From positions 1 through 62,783 of the forward strand of contig JAFUVQ010000020.1 in NCBI GenBank assembly GCA_017477505.1: a stretch of DNA of 62,783 nucleotides, read 5' to 3'. Below the pieces are notes generated by a model that made no database searches, was not told the DNA's origin, and saw nothing but the letters and a program-made list of their open reading frames with translations. Source of the stretch: Eubacterium sp. GTDB taxonomy: Bacteria > Bacillota > Clostridia > Lachnospirales > Lachnospiraceae. The first letter of the stretch is position 1. Every line of letters begins with the position of its first letter. A program made the translations under genes and the position numbers. Positions 28,512 to 38,136 of this stretch are shown piece after piece.

Positions 28512-29084
28512 ATGAATAAAGAGGAAACACTGGTAAGCATTCTCATGGAAAAGGGATATCATATAGTATTTGCTGAGTCATGTACGGCAGGACTTGCTGC
28601 GGCAAGACTTGTAAATGTACCGAATGCATCCTCAGTCCTTGATGTAAGCTTTATAACTTATGCAAATGAGGCTAAGATAAAACTCCTTGGTGTCAATCCT
28701 GAAACCATAGACAGTTTTGGGGTAGTAAGTGAGGAGGTTGCGGGAGAAATGGCTGAAGGAGCAGCAGTATATATGGTGGAGCAGGACAATACGAATGAAT
28801 GTGCCTTGAAAAATGCGGACGGAACGATGATCGCAGCGGATGGTGTGGAGCAGGAAAAGATGTGTCAGATAAAACAGATAGGAGTTGGCATCAGCGGTAT
28901 AGCCGGACCAGGCGGAGGAACACCGGAGAAACCTGTAGGCACAGTTTCTTTCGGCATCAGTACAGGAGGAAAAAAAGCCCGTACCTGGCTTATGCATTTC
29001 GGCAATCCGGGCAGGGCTGAAGTTCGTAATATGAGCGTTGAATTTATATATGACAGACTTATAGAGGAACTGAAGGGGTTATAG
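28512..29084 (+). CDS. pncC: CinA C-terminal family nicotinamide-nucleotide amidohydrolase
   Basis: 190 residues. FAESCTAGLAA (20-30), TYANEAKIKLLGV and GVGISGIAGPGGGTPEKPVG are the signature segments of the CinA C-terminal/PncC deamidase, which converts NMN to nicotinate mononucleotide. It is a stand-alone version. About 30 extra residues (89-120, with EQDNTNECALKN) sit between the usual helix and strand. TTCGGAGG is the SD. It is convergent with the GGDEF gene, overlapping by six bases. Confidence 0.88.
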   Translation: MNKEETLVSILMEKGYHIVFAESCTAGLAAARLVNVPNASSVLDVSFITYANEAKIKLLGVNPETIDSFGVVSEEVAGEMAEGAAVYMVEQDNTNECALKNADGTMIAADGVEQEKMCQIKQIGVGISGIAGPGGGTPEKPVGTVSFGISTGGKKARTWLMHFGNPGRAEVRNMSVEFIYDRLIEELKGL

Positions 29085-29106
29085 AGACTGCCCCTTTAGT
29101 TTTTCT
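29073..29106 (+). terminator. Terminator overlapping the 3' end of pncC
   Basis: AAGGGG (29073-29078) pairs with CCCCTT (29091-29096), followed by TAGTTTTTCTTTTT. The hairpin lies across the convergent gene ends. Confidence 0.6.
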
Positions 29107-30242
29107 TTTTCTTTGTAAAGTTCCTCATCGGCTTTTGCCACAAGATCCTTGAGTGATATAGAACTGGTTGCCTTGGCGACACCGACGCTTAAAGTAAGAT
29201 CGTAGGGCACTGCGGCTTCCCTGTTCAGTCTTTCCAGCTCTGTAGCTATCGAAGTTTTCAGTAAATTGATGGCACTGATATCATTTGCCCATACAAGAAT
29301 CATAAATTCATCTCCGCCGTAACGTATGATATTTGTACGTTTTTTGTGTGCCCGGCATCCTATGGTCAGAGCTTCCGCAATCCTGATAAGAGCTGCGTCA
29401 CCTTCGAGGTGGCCATAGGTATCATTTATGGATTTGAACTTATTTGCATCCAGGATCATAAGATAGAGATCGGCAGGCTCACTTTCATTTGTCAGCCAGT
29501 GATTAAAGAAAAATGACAGCATCTTTCTGTTGGAAAGCTTTGTCAGAGGATCAACGGAGATCATGGTATCTACCCAGTTCAAGTAAAGCACAAGAGTTGA
29601 AAGGGACAGGGCAACGCACGCCAGAGGAAGTCCCGGATATATGAACTGAAGTATTCCAGCAGCTGCGGGAGCAATCGGGAAGTGCGCAAGTGAGATAAGG
29701 ACTCTGCGCTTCGAAATCTTCTTTTTGTCAAAGATTCCGACTAAAGCCCTGGTGCAGGAGAAAACCACATAAACATATGAAAGAAAATACTGAACCAGGA
29801 AGAGAGGGCCTCTCGTATAAACACCCGAGCCGTCCACATAGAAAAGTATTCCGGTGAAAATATTAATGACAAGAAGAATTCCCATGATCCAGACAAGAGA
29901 AGATGACCACAGGACTCTTTTTCTGTTTTGTACAAATGGAGATTCCTGCATATATTCAAAGTATACGAACCAGAAAAAGCACATGATGGTAGTAGAGAAG
30001 AAATATATGCTCTTCTCAATCATTACAATGGTTCTGCTGTATGGGATGATTCCCCGCACCGACAAGACAAATGCGGTATCCGACAGGAAAAAGACTATCT
30101 CAGCAAGGATAGCCATAACAAAATTACGCTGAGCGACCATTTTTGAGATTCCCGTTGTTTTGTGGTAAACTATTCCCACGATGATAACGGAAGCAAGGTT
30201 TAACTCCAGATATAGAATTGCATATGTCATGGACATGCTCAT
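29079..30242 (-). CDS. Membrane-bound diguanylate cyclase (GGDEF)
   Basis: 387 residues: seven or so N-terminal hydrophobic segments (to about 215), then a GGDEF domain with an intact active site RYGGDEFMILV and SVGVA near the end. No EAL domain is present. It should make c-di-GMP at the membrane, opposing the EAL protein at 26.6 kb. GGAGAG lies nine bases before the start. Confidence 0.92.
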   Translation of the reverse strand: MSMSMTYAILYLELNLASVIIVGIVYHKTTGISKMVAQRNFVMAILAEIVFFLSDTAFVLSVRGIIPYSRTIVMIEKSIYFFSTTIMCFFWFVYFEYMQESPFVQNRKRVLWSSSLVWIMGILLVINIFTGILFYVDGSGVYTRGPLFLVQYFLSYVYVVFSCTRALVGIFDKKKISKRRVLISLAHFPIAPAAAGILQFIYPGLPLACVALSLSTLVLYLNWVDTMISVDPLTKLSNRKMLSFFFNHWLTNESEPADLYLMILDANKFKSINDTYGHLEGDAALIRIAEALTIGCRAHKKRTNIIRYGGDEFMILVWANDISAINLLKTSIATELERLNREAAVPYDLTLSVGVAKATSSISLKDLVAKADEELYKEKEKLKGQSL

Positions 30243-30371
30243 AAACGTGCTCTCCGGATAAGAATTATCAACAAAAATGTTACGTTTCAGTATAAAACAT
30301 AAGGTTACTCATGTCAACGAAAGTACTCGGTGAAGAGTATGATACGCAAGTATTCTATGAAGAGGATGAAG

Positions 30372-31421
30372 ATGGAAAGATATACCGAACTGCATTTGCA
30401 TCTTGATGGGTCACTCCCCATACAGACTGTGCGAAAGCTTATGAAGATGAATAACATTTATCCGGAGGGTTATTCTTCGGAAGAAGAGATCGGTGATGAT
30501 CTGCTGAAGGAACTGCTCATGGTATCCCCGGACTGCAGAGACCTGAATGAATATCTGAAGAAATTTGATTTTCCACTCTTGCTTCTGCAGAACAGAGAAT
30601 CGCTTAAAGCAGCCGTCTTTGAACTTGGGATATGGCTTCAGGAGCAGAATGTGGGTTATGCTGAGATAAGATTCGCACCGCAGCTTCATACCCGCAGGTG
30701 CCTTACTCAGAGAGAAGTGGCGGATGCGGCCATTGAAGGTATACGTGAATACAGGGCGGCAGGCGGAGCAGCAGAGCTCAGGCTCATTTTCTGCCTTATG
30801 CGCGGGGATATGGGGGATGCTGAAAAATATGAAATGAATATGGAGACAGTCCGTATTGCTTCTGAAATTTTTGAAACATACAGCTCCGGAAAACATATAT
30901 CCGGGGATTCTGCATCTCCGGATCCTTTTCCCAGCGCAGCAGATACACGAGGAGTTCTGGCGGGTCTGGATCTAGCAGGAGCGGAAGCGCTCTTCCCTAC
31001 AAAGGACTACCGGCCATTCTTCTCTGTGGCGCATGAGAAAGGCATTCCATTTACGATTCATGCCGGCGAAGCCGCCGGACCTGAAAGTGTATGGGAAGCC
31101 ATAGATATGGGGGCAAAACGTATAGGTCATGGAATCGCGGCGGCAAGGGATGAGAAGCTGATGAGATACATGGCCGGTCATGGTATCGTTGTTGAAATGT
31201 GTCCTACCAGCAACCTTCAGACCGGGGCAGTACGCGATATCAGGGATTACCCTCTCAGAACCTTTTTGGAGTACGGGATTCCGGTTACTGTAAATTCAGA
31301 TAACTGTACAGTTTCGGGGACAACCATTAAAGAAGAATTTGAGCTGCTGAGAAAAGAAATCGGACTTACCCGTGACGAGGAAGAGAGAATCAGGAATTAT
31401 GCAACAATATGTATTGCATAG
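30372..31421 (+). CDS. add: Adenosine deaminase
   Basis: 349 residues from the ATG at 30372, preceded by AGAGG at a suitable distance; in-frame starts at 30330 (GTG) and 30339 add only basic residues. Metal and catalytic motifs are ELHLHLDGSL, TIHAGEA, RIGHG, VEMCPTSNLQTG and VNSDNCTVSG. The last replaces the usual SDDP with SDNC, but the catalytic Asp remains. It deaminates adenosine to inosine, or a close analogue. An insertion of some 25 residues (near GKHISGDSASPDPFPSA) is lineage-specific. Confidence 0.87.
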   Translation: MERYTELHLHLDGSLPIQTVRKLMKMNNIYPEGYSSEEEIGDDLLKELLMVSPDCRDLNEYLKKFDFPLLLLQNRESLKAAVFELGIWLQEQNVGYAEIRFAPQLHTRRCLTQREVADAAIEGIREYRAAGGAAELRLIFCLMRGDMGDAEKYEMNMETVRIASEIFETYSSGKHISGDSASPDPFPSAADTRGVLAGLDLAGAEALFPTKDYRPFFSVAHEKGIPFTIHAGEAAGPESVWEAIDMGAKRIGHGIAAARDEKLMRYMAGHGIVVEMCPTSNLQTGAVRDIRDYPLRTFLEYGIPVTVNSDNCTVSGTTIKEEFELLRKEIGLTRDEEERIRNYATICIA

Positions 31422-31475
31422 TTGCTTCATTAGTTATAAAATATTTGTTTAGTTATTTAAGAGGAGGTTCATCTG

Positions 31476-32702
31476 ATGAGAACTTTTGAAAAATCTGTAA
31501 AGCTGAATAATGTTTGTTATGATATACGTGGTCCGGTTATGGATGAAGCAAACCGTATGATAAGGGCGGGGGAAGAGGTTCTGAAGCTTAATATCGGAAA
31601 TCCTGCGCCATTCGGATTCAGGGCACCGGATGAATTGATCCGGAATATGTCCGACAATCTTGTTGATACCGAAGGATATTCGGATTCAAAGGGACTTTTT
31701 GCGGCGAGAGAGGCAATAGTCGAATATGACAAACTGAAGAATATCGACGGAGTTACCATAGATGATGTATATACCGGAAACGGTGTCAGTGAGCTCATCA
31801 CATTGTCCATGCAGGGACTTCTTGATTATGGTGACGAAATACTTGTTCCGGCTCCTGATTATCCGCTTTGGACCGCATCTGTTACCCTTGCAGGCGGAAC
31901 CGCGGTACATTATATCTGTGACGAATCATCAGACTGGCTTCCTGATATAGAGGATATCCGTTCCAAGATCACTCCAAGGACCAAGGGTATTGTTGTAATA
32001 AACCCGAATAACCCTACAGGAGCTCTTTATCCAAAGGATGTCCTTATCGATATCGTTAATCTGGCAGAGGCACACGACCTTATTATCTTTGCTGATGAGA
32101 TTTATGACAGATTGGTAATGGACGGCCTTAAGCATGTTTCTATCGCAAGTCTCACCAATAATATGTGCATTACATTTAACGGACTTTCAAAGTCTCACCT
32201 TGTGGCAGGCTACAGAGTGGGCTGGATGTCCATTTCGGGAAATAAGAAAAATGCAAAGGGGTACATCGAGGGTATCAACCTTCTTTCATCCATGCGTCTT
32301 TGCTCAAATGTTCCCGCACAGTCACTGATCGCACCTGCACTTAAGATCACTGCTGATACAGACAGTATGATACAGCCGGGCGGCAGAGTATATGAGCAGA
32401 GAGAATTCATTTATAATGCCATAAATGATATTCCGGGACTTTCCGCAGTAAAGCCGAAGGCTGCATTTTATATATTCCCTAAGATAGATATTGAGAAGTT
32501 CGAGGTCGTAAATGATGAGAAATTTGCACTTGATCTCCTCAGGAATAAGAAAATACTCTTTACTCACGGCGGAGGTTTCCATTGGGAGCAACCGGATCAT
32601 TTCCGTATAGTTTATCTTCCGGAGATAGCGGTACTGAAGGAAGCAACTGACAGAATCAGAGATTTTCTTGCAGATTATAGACAGGAAGGCGTATTTGTCT
32701 AA
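31476..32702 (+). CDS. Pyridoxal-phosphate aminotransferase, AlaA/AlaT-like
   Basis: 408 residues of fold type I. Key parts are LNIGNPAPFGF, TGNGVSELI, VINPNNPTGALYP, FADEIYDRL, the PLP lysine in GLSKSHLVAGYRVGW, and HFRIVYLPE. These match the alanine/aspartate aminotransferases of the AlaA type that make alanine from pyruvate and glutamate. GAGGAGG is the SD. It lies 54 bases after the adenosine deaminase gene, with no terminator seen between. Confidence 0.9.
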   Translation: MRTFEKSVKLNNVCYDIRGPVMDEANRMIRAGEEVLKLNIGNPAPFGFRAPDELIRNMSDNLVDTEGYSDSKGLFAAREAIVEYDKLKNIDGVTIDDVYTGNGVSELITLSMQGLLDYGDEILVPAPDYPLWTASVTLAGGTAVHYICDESSDWLPDIEDIRSKITPRTKGIVVINPNNPTGALYPKDVLIDIVNLAEAHDLIIFADEIYDRLVMDGLKHVSIASLTNNMCITFNGLSKSHLVAGYRVGWMSISGNKKNAKGYIEGINLLSSMRLCSNVPAQSLIAPALKITADTDSMIQPGGRVYEQREFIYNAINDIPGLSAVKPKAAFYIFPKIDIEKFEVVNDEKFALDLLRNKKILFTHGGGFHWEQPDHFRIVYLPEIAVLKEATDRIRDFLADYRQEGVFV

Positions 32703-32722
32703 AAAACTGCTATAGATTTTTC

Positions 32723-32751
32723 TTGCGATAAGCGCCGGGATAATCTATAAT
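32723..32751 (+). promoter_or_regulatory. Promoter of the ATP synthase operon
   Basis: TTGCGA (32723-32728), a 17-base spacer and a consensus TATAAT (32746-32751), 34 bases upstream of the first atp gene. Confidence 0.72.
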
Positions 32752-32784
32752 ATTACGGATTTTGAGTATGATTTGGAAAATGAT

Positions 32785-33060
32785 ATGAAGAAAGACCACG
32801 AAGTACTTGAAACTATATTTCTTATCCTTCAGGTAGGCATCACTATGATGGTTACCTTAGGAATATGTTTTGGTATAGGTTACCTGATAGACAGGAAATT
32901 TGGTACACACTGGATTTTCTTCTTCATAGTCCTTGGAATACTCAGCGGTTACAGAGCCGTTTATCTTCTTATAAAGAAGCATATCAAAGGAAGTAAAGAG
33001 GATGAGCCCGAAGAGTGGGTTAAAAAAGCTTTTGATAAGGTTGATGAGGATAAGACGTGA
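32785..33060 (+). CDS. AtpZ/AtpI-like small membrane protein of the ATP synthase operon
   Basis: 91 residues with two membrane segments (about 8-30 and 37-60) and an acidic tail. The FGIGYLIDRKFGTHWIFFFIVLGILSGYRAVYLL region is typical of the AtpZ family, thought to assist divalent-cation supply or c-ring assembly for F-type ATPases. I place the start at ATG 32785 (GGAAA upstream); a TTG at 32773 is an alternative. Confidence 0.78.
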   Translation: MKKDHEVLETIFLILQVGITMMVTLGICFGIGYLIDRKFGTHWIFFFIVLGILSGYRAVYLLIKKHIKGSKEDEPEEWVKKAFDKVDEDKT

Positions 33061-33457
33061 TGATGAGGCCGGAAGGACTCTCGCGGGGCTTATCTTCGGA
33101 TGCATGCTCTTTGGTATTCTGGTTATAATAATCGGACTTATATTTGTCCCCAAAAGACTTCTTTTTACAGCGGGCGTTATACTGGGTGAGATAGCGGCAA
33201 CACTCTTTCTTATCAATATGTATGACACCATAGAGACATCGCTTCTGATGAATGAGAAGCGGGCCAAAGGCTTTACATTTGGCAGAAAAACAGTAAGACT
33301 CATAATAGCTATAGCCGTACTTGTTGCAACCATCATACTTGATGTGTGGATGTTTGCCGGAGCGGCCATAGGGCTTTATACCATAAAGCTTTCAGCTCTT
33401 ACCAATCCGCTTATTGATAAGCTGATAGGTAGGATTATCGAGGAGGAAATGAAATGA
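33044..33457 (+). CDS. atpI: ATP synthase subunit I-like protein
   Basis: About 137 residues with four hydrophobic segments (GLIFGCMLFGILVIIIGLIF... VRLIIAIAVLVATIIL). Position between atpZ and atpB and the topology fit AtpI. The start is uncertain: ATG 33044 gives a 17-base overlap with the preceding gene, ATG 33002 a 59-base one. The stop overlaps the atpB start (ATGA at 33454-33457), so translation is coupled. Confidence 0.75.
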   Translation: MRIRRDDEAGRTLAGLIFGCMLFGILVIIIGLIFVPKRLLFTAGVILGEIAATLFLINMYDTIETSLLMNEKRAKGFTFGRKTVRLIIAIAVLVATIILDVWMFAGAAIGLYTIKLSALTNPLIDKLIGRIIEEEMK

Positions 33458-34200
33458 TTCCGAACATCGGAATTACACCGGAAATGCCGCTGGTTGCATC
33501 GAAGGAAGCGGATTTCTATATTCACGAACTATACCCGGTTAATTTCTTCGGAAATACGGTGTATATCACAACTACACATGTATGTACGCTGATAGTAATG
33601 GCCGCGATCATCGTGTTTGCCATCTGTGCCAGAAGAAGCTTCATGAAAGCTGAAGCGACTGGGAAGATGACGACTCTTTCCACCATTACGGAGATAGGGA
33701 TTGATACCCTGACACACTTCGTAACCGACACCATGGGTAAGAAGACAGCGAAGAAGTATATAACCTATATAGGTACGATATTCATCTTCATCTTCGTCTC
33801 TAACACCTCAGGTGTATTTGGACTGAGACCGCCTACAGCAGATTACGGCACAACGCTGGCTCTCGCGCTCATCACATTTTTCATGATCGAGTACGCGGAT
33901 ATCCGTTATAACAAATGGGGTTCGGTCAAGGCGCTTTTCGAGCCTTTCCCGTTATTCTTCCCTATGAACGTTATCAGCGTTTTTTCAACGCCGCTTTCAA
34001 TGTCGCTCCGTCTCTTCGGTAACATACTCGGCGGAACAGTACTTATGGCACTGTTCTATGGTATGGTTCCGATTTTTGCGAAGATCGGTATTCCGGCGTT
34101 TCTTCATGCATATTTCGACCTTTTCTCGGGTGCGATACAGACCTACGTTTTCTGTATGCTCACGATTACATTTATCACTGATAAACGTGGTGCCGAATAA
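33454..34200 (+). CDS. atpB: F0F1 ATP synthase subunit a
   Basis: 248 residues with five to six membrane helices. The essential Arg of the ion path is in MSLRLFGNILGGTVLM. The subunit forms the stator half-channels beside the c-ring. It overlaps the AtpI stop by four bases. Confidence 0.95.
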   Translation: MIPNIGITPEMPLVASKEADFYIHELYPVNFFGNTVYITTTHVCTLIVMAAIIVFAICARRSFMKAEATGKMTTLSTITEIGIDTLTHFVTDTMGKKTAKKYITYIGTIFIFIFVSNTSGVFGLRPPTADYGTTLALALITFFMIEYADIRYNKWGSVKALFEPFPLFFPMNVISVFSTPLSMSLRLFGNILGGTVLMALFYGMVPIFAKIGIPAFLHAYFDLFSGAIQTYVFCMLTITFITDKRGAE

Positions 34201-34282
34201 GGTTCGGAAAAAGACAGTTTCAGTTAATACGGCTGTCACATTCCAGATAACATATTGATTTTTAATTTCGGAGGAAAATGAA

Positions 34283-34546
34283 ATGAATAACTTAAGTGGT
34301 CTTGATCTTGTTCACGCTTTCTCAGCACTTGGTGCAGGAATCGCGGTTTGTTCAGGTATTGGTACCGGTATCGGTCAGGGTAATGCAGCCGGTATGGGTG
34401 CACAGGCAGTAGGTAAGAATCCGGGTGCTAAGAGCACTATCATGTCTACCATGCTTCTCGGACAGGCTGTAGCTGAGACAACAGGTCTTTACGGTCTCGT
34501 TGTTGCTCTGCTTCTTATGTTCGTTAAGCCTTTTGACGGTCAGTAG
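34283..34546 (+). CDS. atpE: F0F1 ATP synthase subunit c, Na+-type residue set
   Basis: 87 residues, two-helix hairpin. The ion-binding positions match those of the Ilyobacter-type Na+ ring with the same numbering: Gln32 (GIGQG), Val63, Glu65, Thr66 (Ser in Ilyobacter), Thr67 and Tyr70 in [11 protein letters not shown] strict proton ring would normally lack the Gln/hydroxyl pair. This suggests Na+ coupling, or at least Na+ binding. TTCGGAGG is an excellent SD, as expected for the most abundant subunit. Confidence 0.95.
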   Translation: MNNLSGLDLVHAFSALGAGIAVCSGIGTGIGQGNAAGMGAQAVGKNPGAKSTIMSTMLLGQAVAETTGLYGLVVALLLMFVKPFDGQ

Positions 34547-34599
34547 GATGCGTTCATAAAGAATATTGTACGCTACTCACAGTAAATGATTAGAGGTAA

Positions 34600-35151
34600 A
34601 TGAAAATGTTTTACAGCATGGAACCAGCTGTCCTGACGGGCAGGATATTCGGTCTTGATGCCCAGCTTCTGTTTGATCTCGGTATCCAGGCTATAGCTGT
34701 ATTCATTCTTTTCTTCGCAGTGGGATATATTCTTATCAATCCTGTCAGAAAGGCTCTTGAAGCAAGACAGGAGAAAGTCAAGTCCGATCTGGCAAACGCA
34801 GCAAAGGACAGGGAAGACGCAGCGAAGACTAAGGCTGAGTATGACGAAAAACTGGCCAGGGTTGACGAGGAAGCAAAGGAAATCCTCAGCGAGGCAAGAC
34901 GCAAGGCTGTTAAGAATGAGGCAGACATCGTTGCCGAAGCCAAGGAAGAAGCCGGACGTATCATCTCAAATGCAGGAAGAGAAGCTGAGCTTGAAAAGGC
35001 TAAGGTTAAGGATGAGGTACGCCTTGAGATTATAAATGTGGCTACTCTTGTTGCAGGTAAATTCGTAGAGGAAGAGATGGACTCCGCAAAACAGGAGCAG
35101 CTTCTTAAGGAAACCCTTGAAGAGATAGGTGAGGATACATGGCAAAATTAG
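34600..35151 (+). CDS. atpF: F0F1 ATP synthase subunit b
   Basis: 183 residues: one N-terminal membrane helix (about 22-44, LGIQAIAVFILFFAVGYIL) followed by a long charged helix (AKDREDAAKTKAEYDEKLA...) forming the peripheral stalk. GAGGT is the SD before ATG 34600. The 3' end overlaps atpH by 13 bases. Confidence 0.94.
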   Translation: MKMFYSMEPAVLTGRIFGLDAQLLFDLGIQAIAVFILFFAVGYILINPVRKALEARQEKVKSDLANAAKDREDAAKTKAEYDEKLARVDEEAKEILSEARRKAVKNEADIVAEAKEEAGRIISNAGREAELEKAKVKDEVRLEIINVATLVAGKFVEEEMDSAKQEQLLKETLEEIGEDTWQN

Positions 35152-35681
35152 TTGAATCCGTTTACGGAGATGCACTTTTTGCTGCAGCAAAAGAGCAGGG
35201 CTGCCTTGCCCTCGTTCGTTCTGAAGCAGAAGAGCTTCTTCAGATTCTGGATAAAAATCCTGATTATATCCGTATTCTGACACATCCTGCTATAGAGAAG
35301 GATGAGAAACTGGGACTTATAGATGAGGCTTTTTCTGAAAGACTCCACCCGCTTCTCACCGGTACGATATATACCCTTATCGACAGAGATCATTCGGCAA
35401 AACTGGAGAAGACTCTTGATGCATTTATTGCATTATCTCTTGAGGCAGAGGGTATTGGTGTGGCATATGTTACTTCAAGCTTTGAGCTTTCCGAGGCTCA
35501 GAAGAAAGCTATAGAAGATAAACTGATCGCCACTACCAGATATGACAGAATGCGAATGAATTATATAGTGGACAAATCCATCATCGGCGGGCTTAAGATA
35601 CAGCTTGGCGACAAATTGGTGGACAGTTCGATATCCACAAAACTTGAGACTCTGAGAAAGAGTCTGGAAAGGAATATTTAA
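35139..35681 (+). CDS. atpH: F0F1 ATP synthase subunit delta
   Basis: 180 residues of normal length. [17 protein letters not shown] at the start and [21 protein letters not shown] near the end are the delta/OSCP signatures. It joins the b stalk to the alpha-beta head. The start lies inside the end of atpF, and the stop is two bases before atpA. Confidence 0.94.
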   Translation: MAKLVESVYGDALFAAAKEQGCLALVRSEAEELLQILDKNPDYIRILTHPAIEKDEKLGLIDEAFSERLHPLLTGTIYTLIDRDHSAKLEKTLDAFIALSLEAEGIGVAYVTSSFELSEAQKKAIEDKLIATTRYDRMRMNYIVDKSIIGGLKIQLGDKLVDSSISTKLETLRKSLERNI

Positions 35682-35683
35682 GC

Positions 35684-37186
35684 ATGGAACTTAAACCGGA
35701 AGAATTAAGCTCTGTTATTAAAAAACAGATACAGAATTATAAGGTTAAGCTTGAAACGGCTGAGACCGGAACGGTTATCCAGGTTGCGGACGGTATCTCC
35801 AGAATACATGGTCTTGAAAATGCCATGCAGGGTGAGCTTCTGCTTTTCCCGAATGATATTTACGGCATGGTCATGAACCTTGAGGAGGATAACGTAGGTG
35901 CGGTTCTTCTCGGAGAAACCTCCAAGGTTAAGGAGGGTGATCTGGTTAAGACTACGGGTATGGTTGCAACTGTTCCTGTCGGAGATGCAATGCTCGGAAG
36001 AGTAGTAAATGCACTTGGACAGCCTATAGATGACAAAGGACCTATCGAGACATCCAAGACCAGGCCTATTGAGAGAGTAGCGCCGGGTGTTATCACACGT
36101 AAGTCTGTAGATACACCGCTTCAGACAGGTATAAAGGCTATCGACGCCATGGTTCCTATCGGAAGAGGTCAGCGTGAGCTCATAATCGGTGACCGTCAGA
36201 CAGGAAAGACAGCCATCGCTCTCGATACGATAATCAATCAGAAAGGTCTCGGAGTTTACTGTATCTATGTTGCTATAGGTCAGAAGGCTTCAACCGTTGC
36301 AAATATTGTTAAGACATTAAATGAATATGATGCCATGAGTTACACTACAGTTGTTGCATCAACTGCCAGTGAAACGGCACCGCTTCAGTATATAGCTCCT
36401 TACGCAGGATGTGCCATAGGTGAGGAATGGATGGAAAACGGAAGAGACGTGCTTATCATTTATGATGATCTTTCAAAGCATGCTCAGGCATATCGTACAC
36501 TGTCACTTCTTCTTCGTAGACCACCTGGACGTGAGGCATATCCGGGTGACGTTTTCTACCTGCATTCAAGACTTCTTGAGAGAGCTGCAAAGCTTTCTGA
36601 TGAATTGGGCGGCGGCAGCCTTACTGCACTTCCTATCATCGAGACTCAGGCAGGTGACGTTTCGGCTTATATTCCTACAAATGTAATCTCCATCACTGAT
36701 GGTCAGATATATCTTGAAACTGAAATGTTTAATTCGGGCTTCAGACCTGCGGTTAATCCCGGTCTTTCGGTATCCCGTGTCGGTGGTGCCGCACAGGTTA
36801 AGGCTATGAAGAAGATAGCAGGACCTATCCGTGTGGAGCTGGCTCAGTACAGAGAACTTGCTGCTTTCGCTCAGTTCGGTTCGGAACTGGATGATGACAC
36901 AAAGGAGAAGCTTGTACAGGGTGAGAAGATTCGTCAGATTCTTGTTCAGCCGCAGTATCAGCCTCTTGCTGTTGAGAAGCAGATAGTTATCATATATGCA
37001 GCAGTTAAACATTATCTTCTCGATATTGAGACTTCAAGAATAGCTGAATTTGAAAATGCACTTTTCGACAGAATAGGTGCACAGGCTCCTGAAATTTTCG
37101 AGTCTATCAGAAATGAAAAAGTTATAAATGATGATATAGAAAAGCTTCTTATCAAGCAGATTGAAGATACTAAGGCGAAGTTCTAG
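35684..37186 (+). CDS. atpA: F0F1 ATP synthase subunit alpha
   Basis: 500 residues. P-loop GDRQTGKTA begins near residue 169, and [13 protein letters not shown]-type sequence and [17 protein letters not shown] are present. It is the non-catalytic nucleotide-binding subunit of the hexamer. Confidence 0.97.
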   Translation: MELKPEELSSVIKKQIQNYKVKLETAETGTVIQVADGISRIHGLENAMQGELLLFPNDIYGMVMNLEEDNVGAVLLGETSKVKEGDLVKTTGMVATVPVGDAMLGRVVNALGQPIDDKGPIETSKTRPIERVAPGVITRKSVDTPLQTGIKAIDAMVPIGRGQRELIIGDRQTGKTAIALDTIINQKGLGVYCIYVAIGQKASTVANIVKTLNEYDAMSYTTVVASTASETAPLQYIAPYAGCAIGEEWMENGRDVLIIYDDLSKHAQAYRTLSLLLRRPPGREAYPGDVFYLHSRLLERAAKLSDELGGGSLTALPIIETQAGDVSAYIPTNVISITDGQIYLETEMFNSGFRPAVNPGLSVSRVGGAAQVKAMKKIAGPIRVELAQYRELAAFAQFGSELDDDTKEKLVQGEKIRQILVQPQYQPLAVEKQIVIIYAAVKHYLLDIETSRIAEFENALFDRIGAQAPEIFESIRNEKVINDDIEKLLIKQIEDTKAKF

Positions 37187-37202
37187 GCGGAGGTGAAGCA
37201 CC

Positions 37203-38135
37203 ATGGCTTCCATGAGAAGCATTAAAAGACGTAAAGAAAGCGTGCAGAGCACGCAGCAGATCACCAAGGCCATGAAGCTTGTTGCTACCGTTAAGCTGCA
37301 GAAGGCGAGAGCCAGGGTTGAGGCGAATACACCTTATTTTGAAATGCTTTATAAGGTTATGTGTTCCATACTTACGAAGACCTTGATCAGCACAAATCCA
37401 TTTCTTAATGAAAATGAAGGAGGCAAGACGGTCGTTATCGTTATGTCTTCAAACAGAGGACTGGCCGGAGGCTTTAATTCCAATATCGTCAAGCTTGTGG
37501 ATTCGGCCGGATTTGACAAAGATAAGACTGAGATATACGGTCTCGGAAGAAAGGGCATCGAAGGCCTCAGGAGAAAGGGCTTCAACATCGGCAAAGATGA
37601 TTCTGATGTTATAAATGATCCGATTTATGATGACTGTATCGCCATTACGAAGGAACTTGTAGAAGCCTATCTTGCCGGTGAGATAAAAGATATATACGTT
37701 GCATATACGGATTTTCAGAATACGGTCACACATGTGCCGACACTCCGAAAGATAATTCCTATCTCAATGGAGGACTTCCCTGAAGATATGCTGGATGAAT
37801 CTGATGTAGATAAGTCACTTACCATGAATTATGGTTCCACGGGACTTAACTGGAGTACTGAGCTCGCGGCTTTTGGAACGAGAATCAACTTTGACAGTCC
37901 TGAAGAGGATATACTCAGTCAGCTCATTCCGAAGTATATGACGAATATTATATACGGTGCATTTCTCGAATCGATTGCAAGCGAGAATGCAGCAAGGATG
38001 CAGGCAATGGATTCCGCTACAGAGAATGCCGATGATATGATCAGCCGTCTCTCATTGCAGTACAACAGAGCAAGACAGGGAAATATCACTCAGGAACTTA
38101 CGGAGATCGTTGCAGGCGCAGAGGCTTTGACCTAG
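37203..38135 (+). CDS. atpG: F0F1 ATP synthase subunit gamma
   Basis: 310 residues. The N-terminal MRSIKRRKESVQSTQQITKA and C-terminal ATENADDMISRLSLQYNRAR helices are the conserved coiled-coil rotor. It is preceded by GGCGGAGG. Its stop is followed at once by the hairpin array that separates it from atpD. Confidence 0.96.
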   Translation: MASMRSIKRRKESVQSTQQITKAMKLVATVKLQKARARVEANTPYFEMLYKVMCSILTKTLISTNPFLNENEGGKTVVIVMSSNRGLAGGFNSNIVKLVDSAGFDKDKTEIYGLGRKGIEGLRRKGFNIGKDDSDVINDPIYDDCIAITKELVEAYLAGEIKDIYVAYTDFQNTVTHVPTLRKIIPISMEDFPEDMLDESDVDKSLTMNYGSTGLNWSTELAAFGTRINFDSPEEDILSQLIPKYMTNIIYGAFLESIASENAARMQAMDSATENADDMISRLSLQYNRARQGNITQELTEIVAGAEALT

Positions 38136-38136
38136 G

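Noticed and set aside
34611-34964. 117-codon minus-strand frame inside atpF
   Set aside because: Ser/Ala-rich shadow of the charged helix codons of subunit b.
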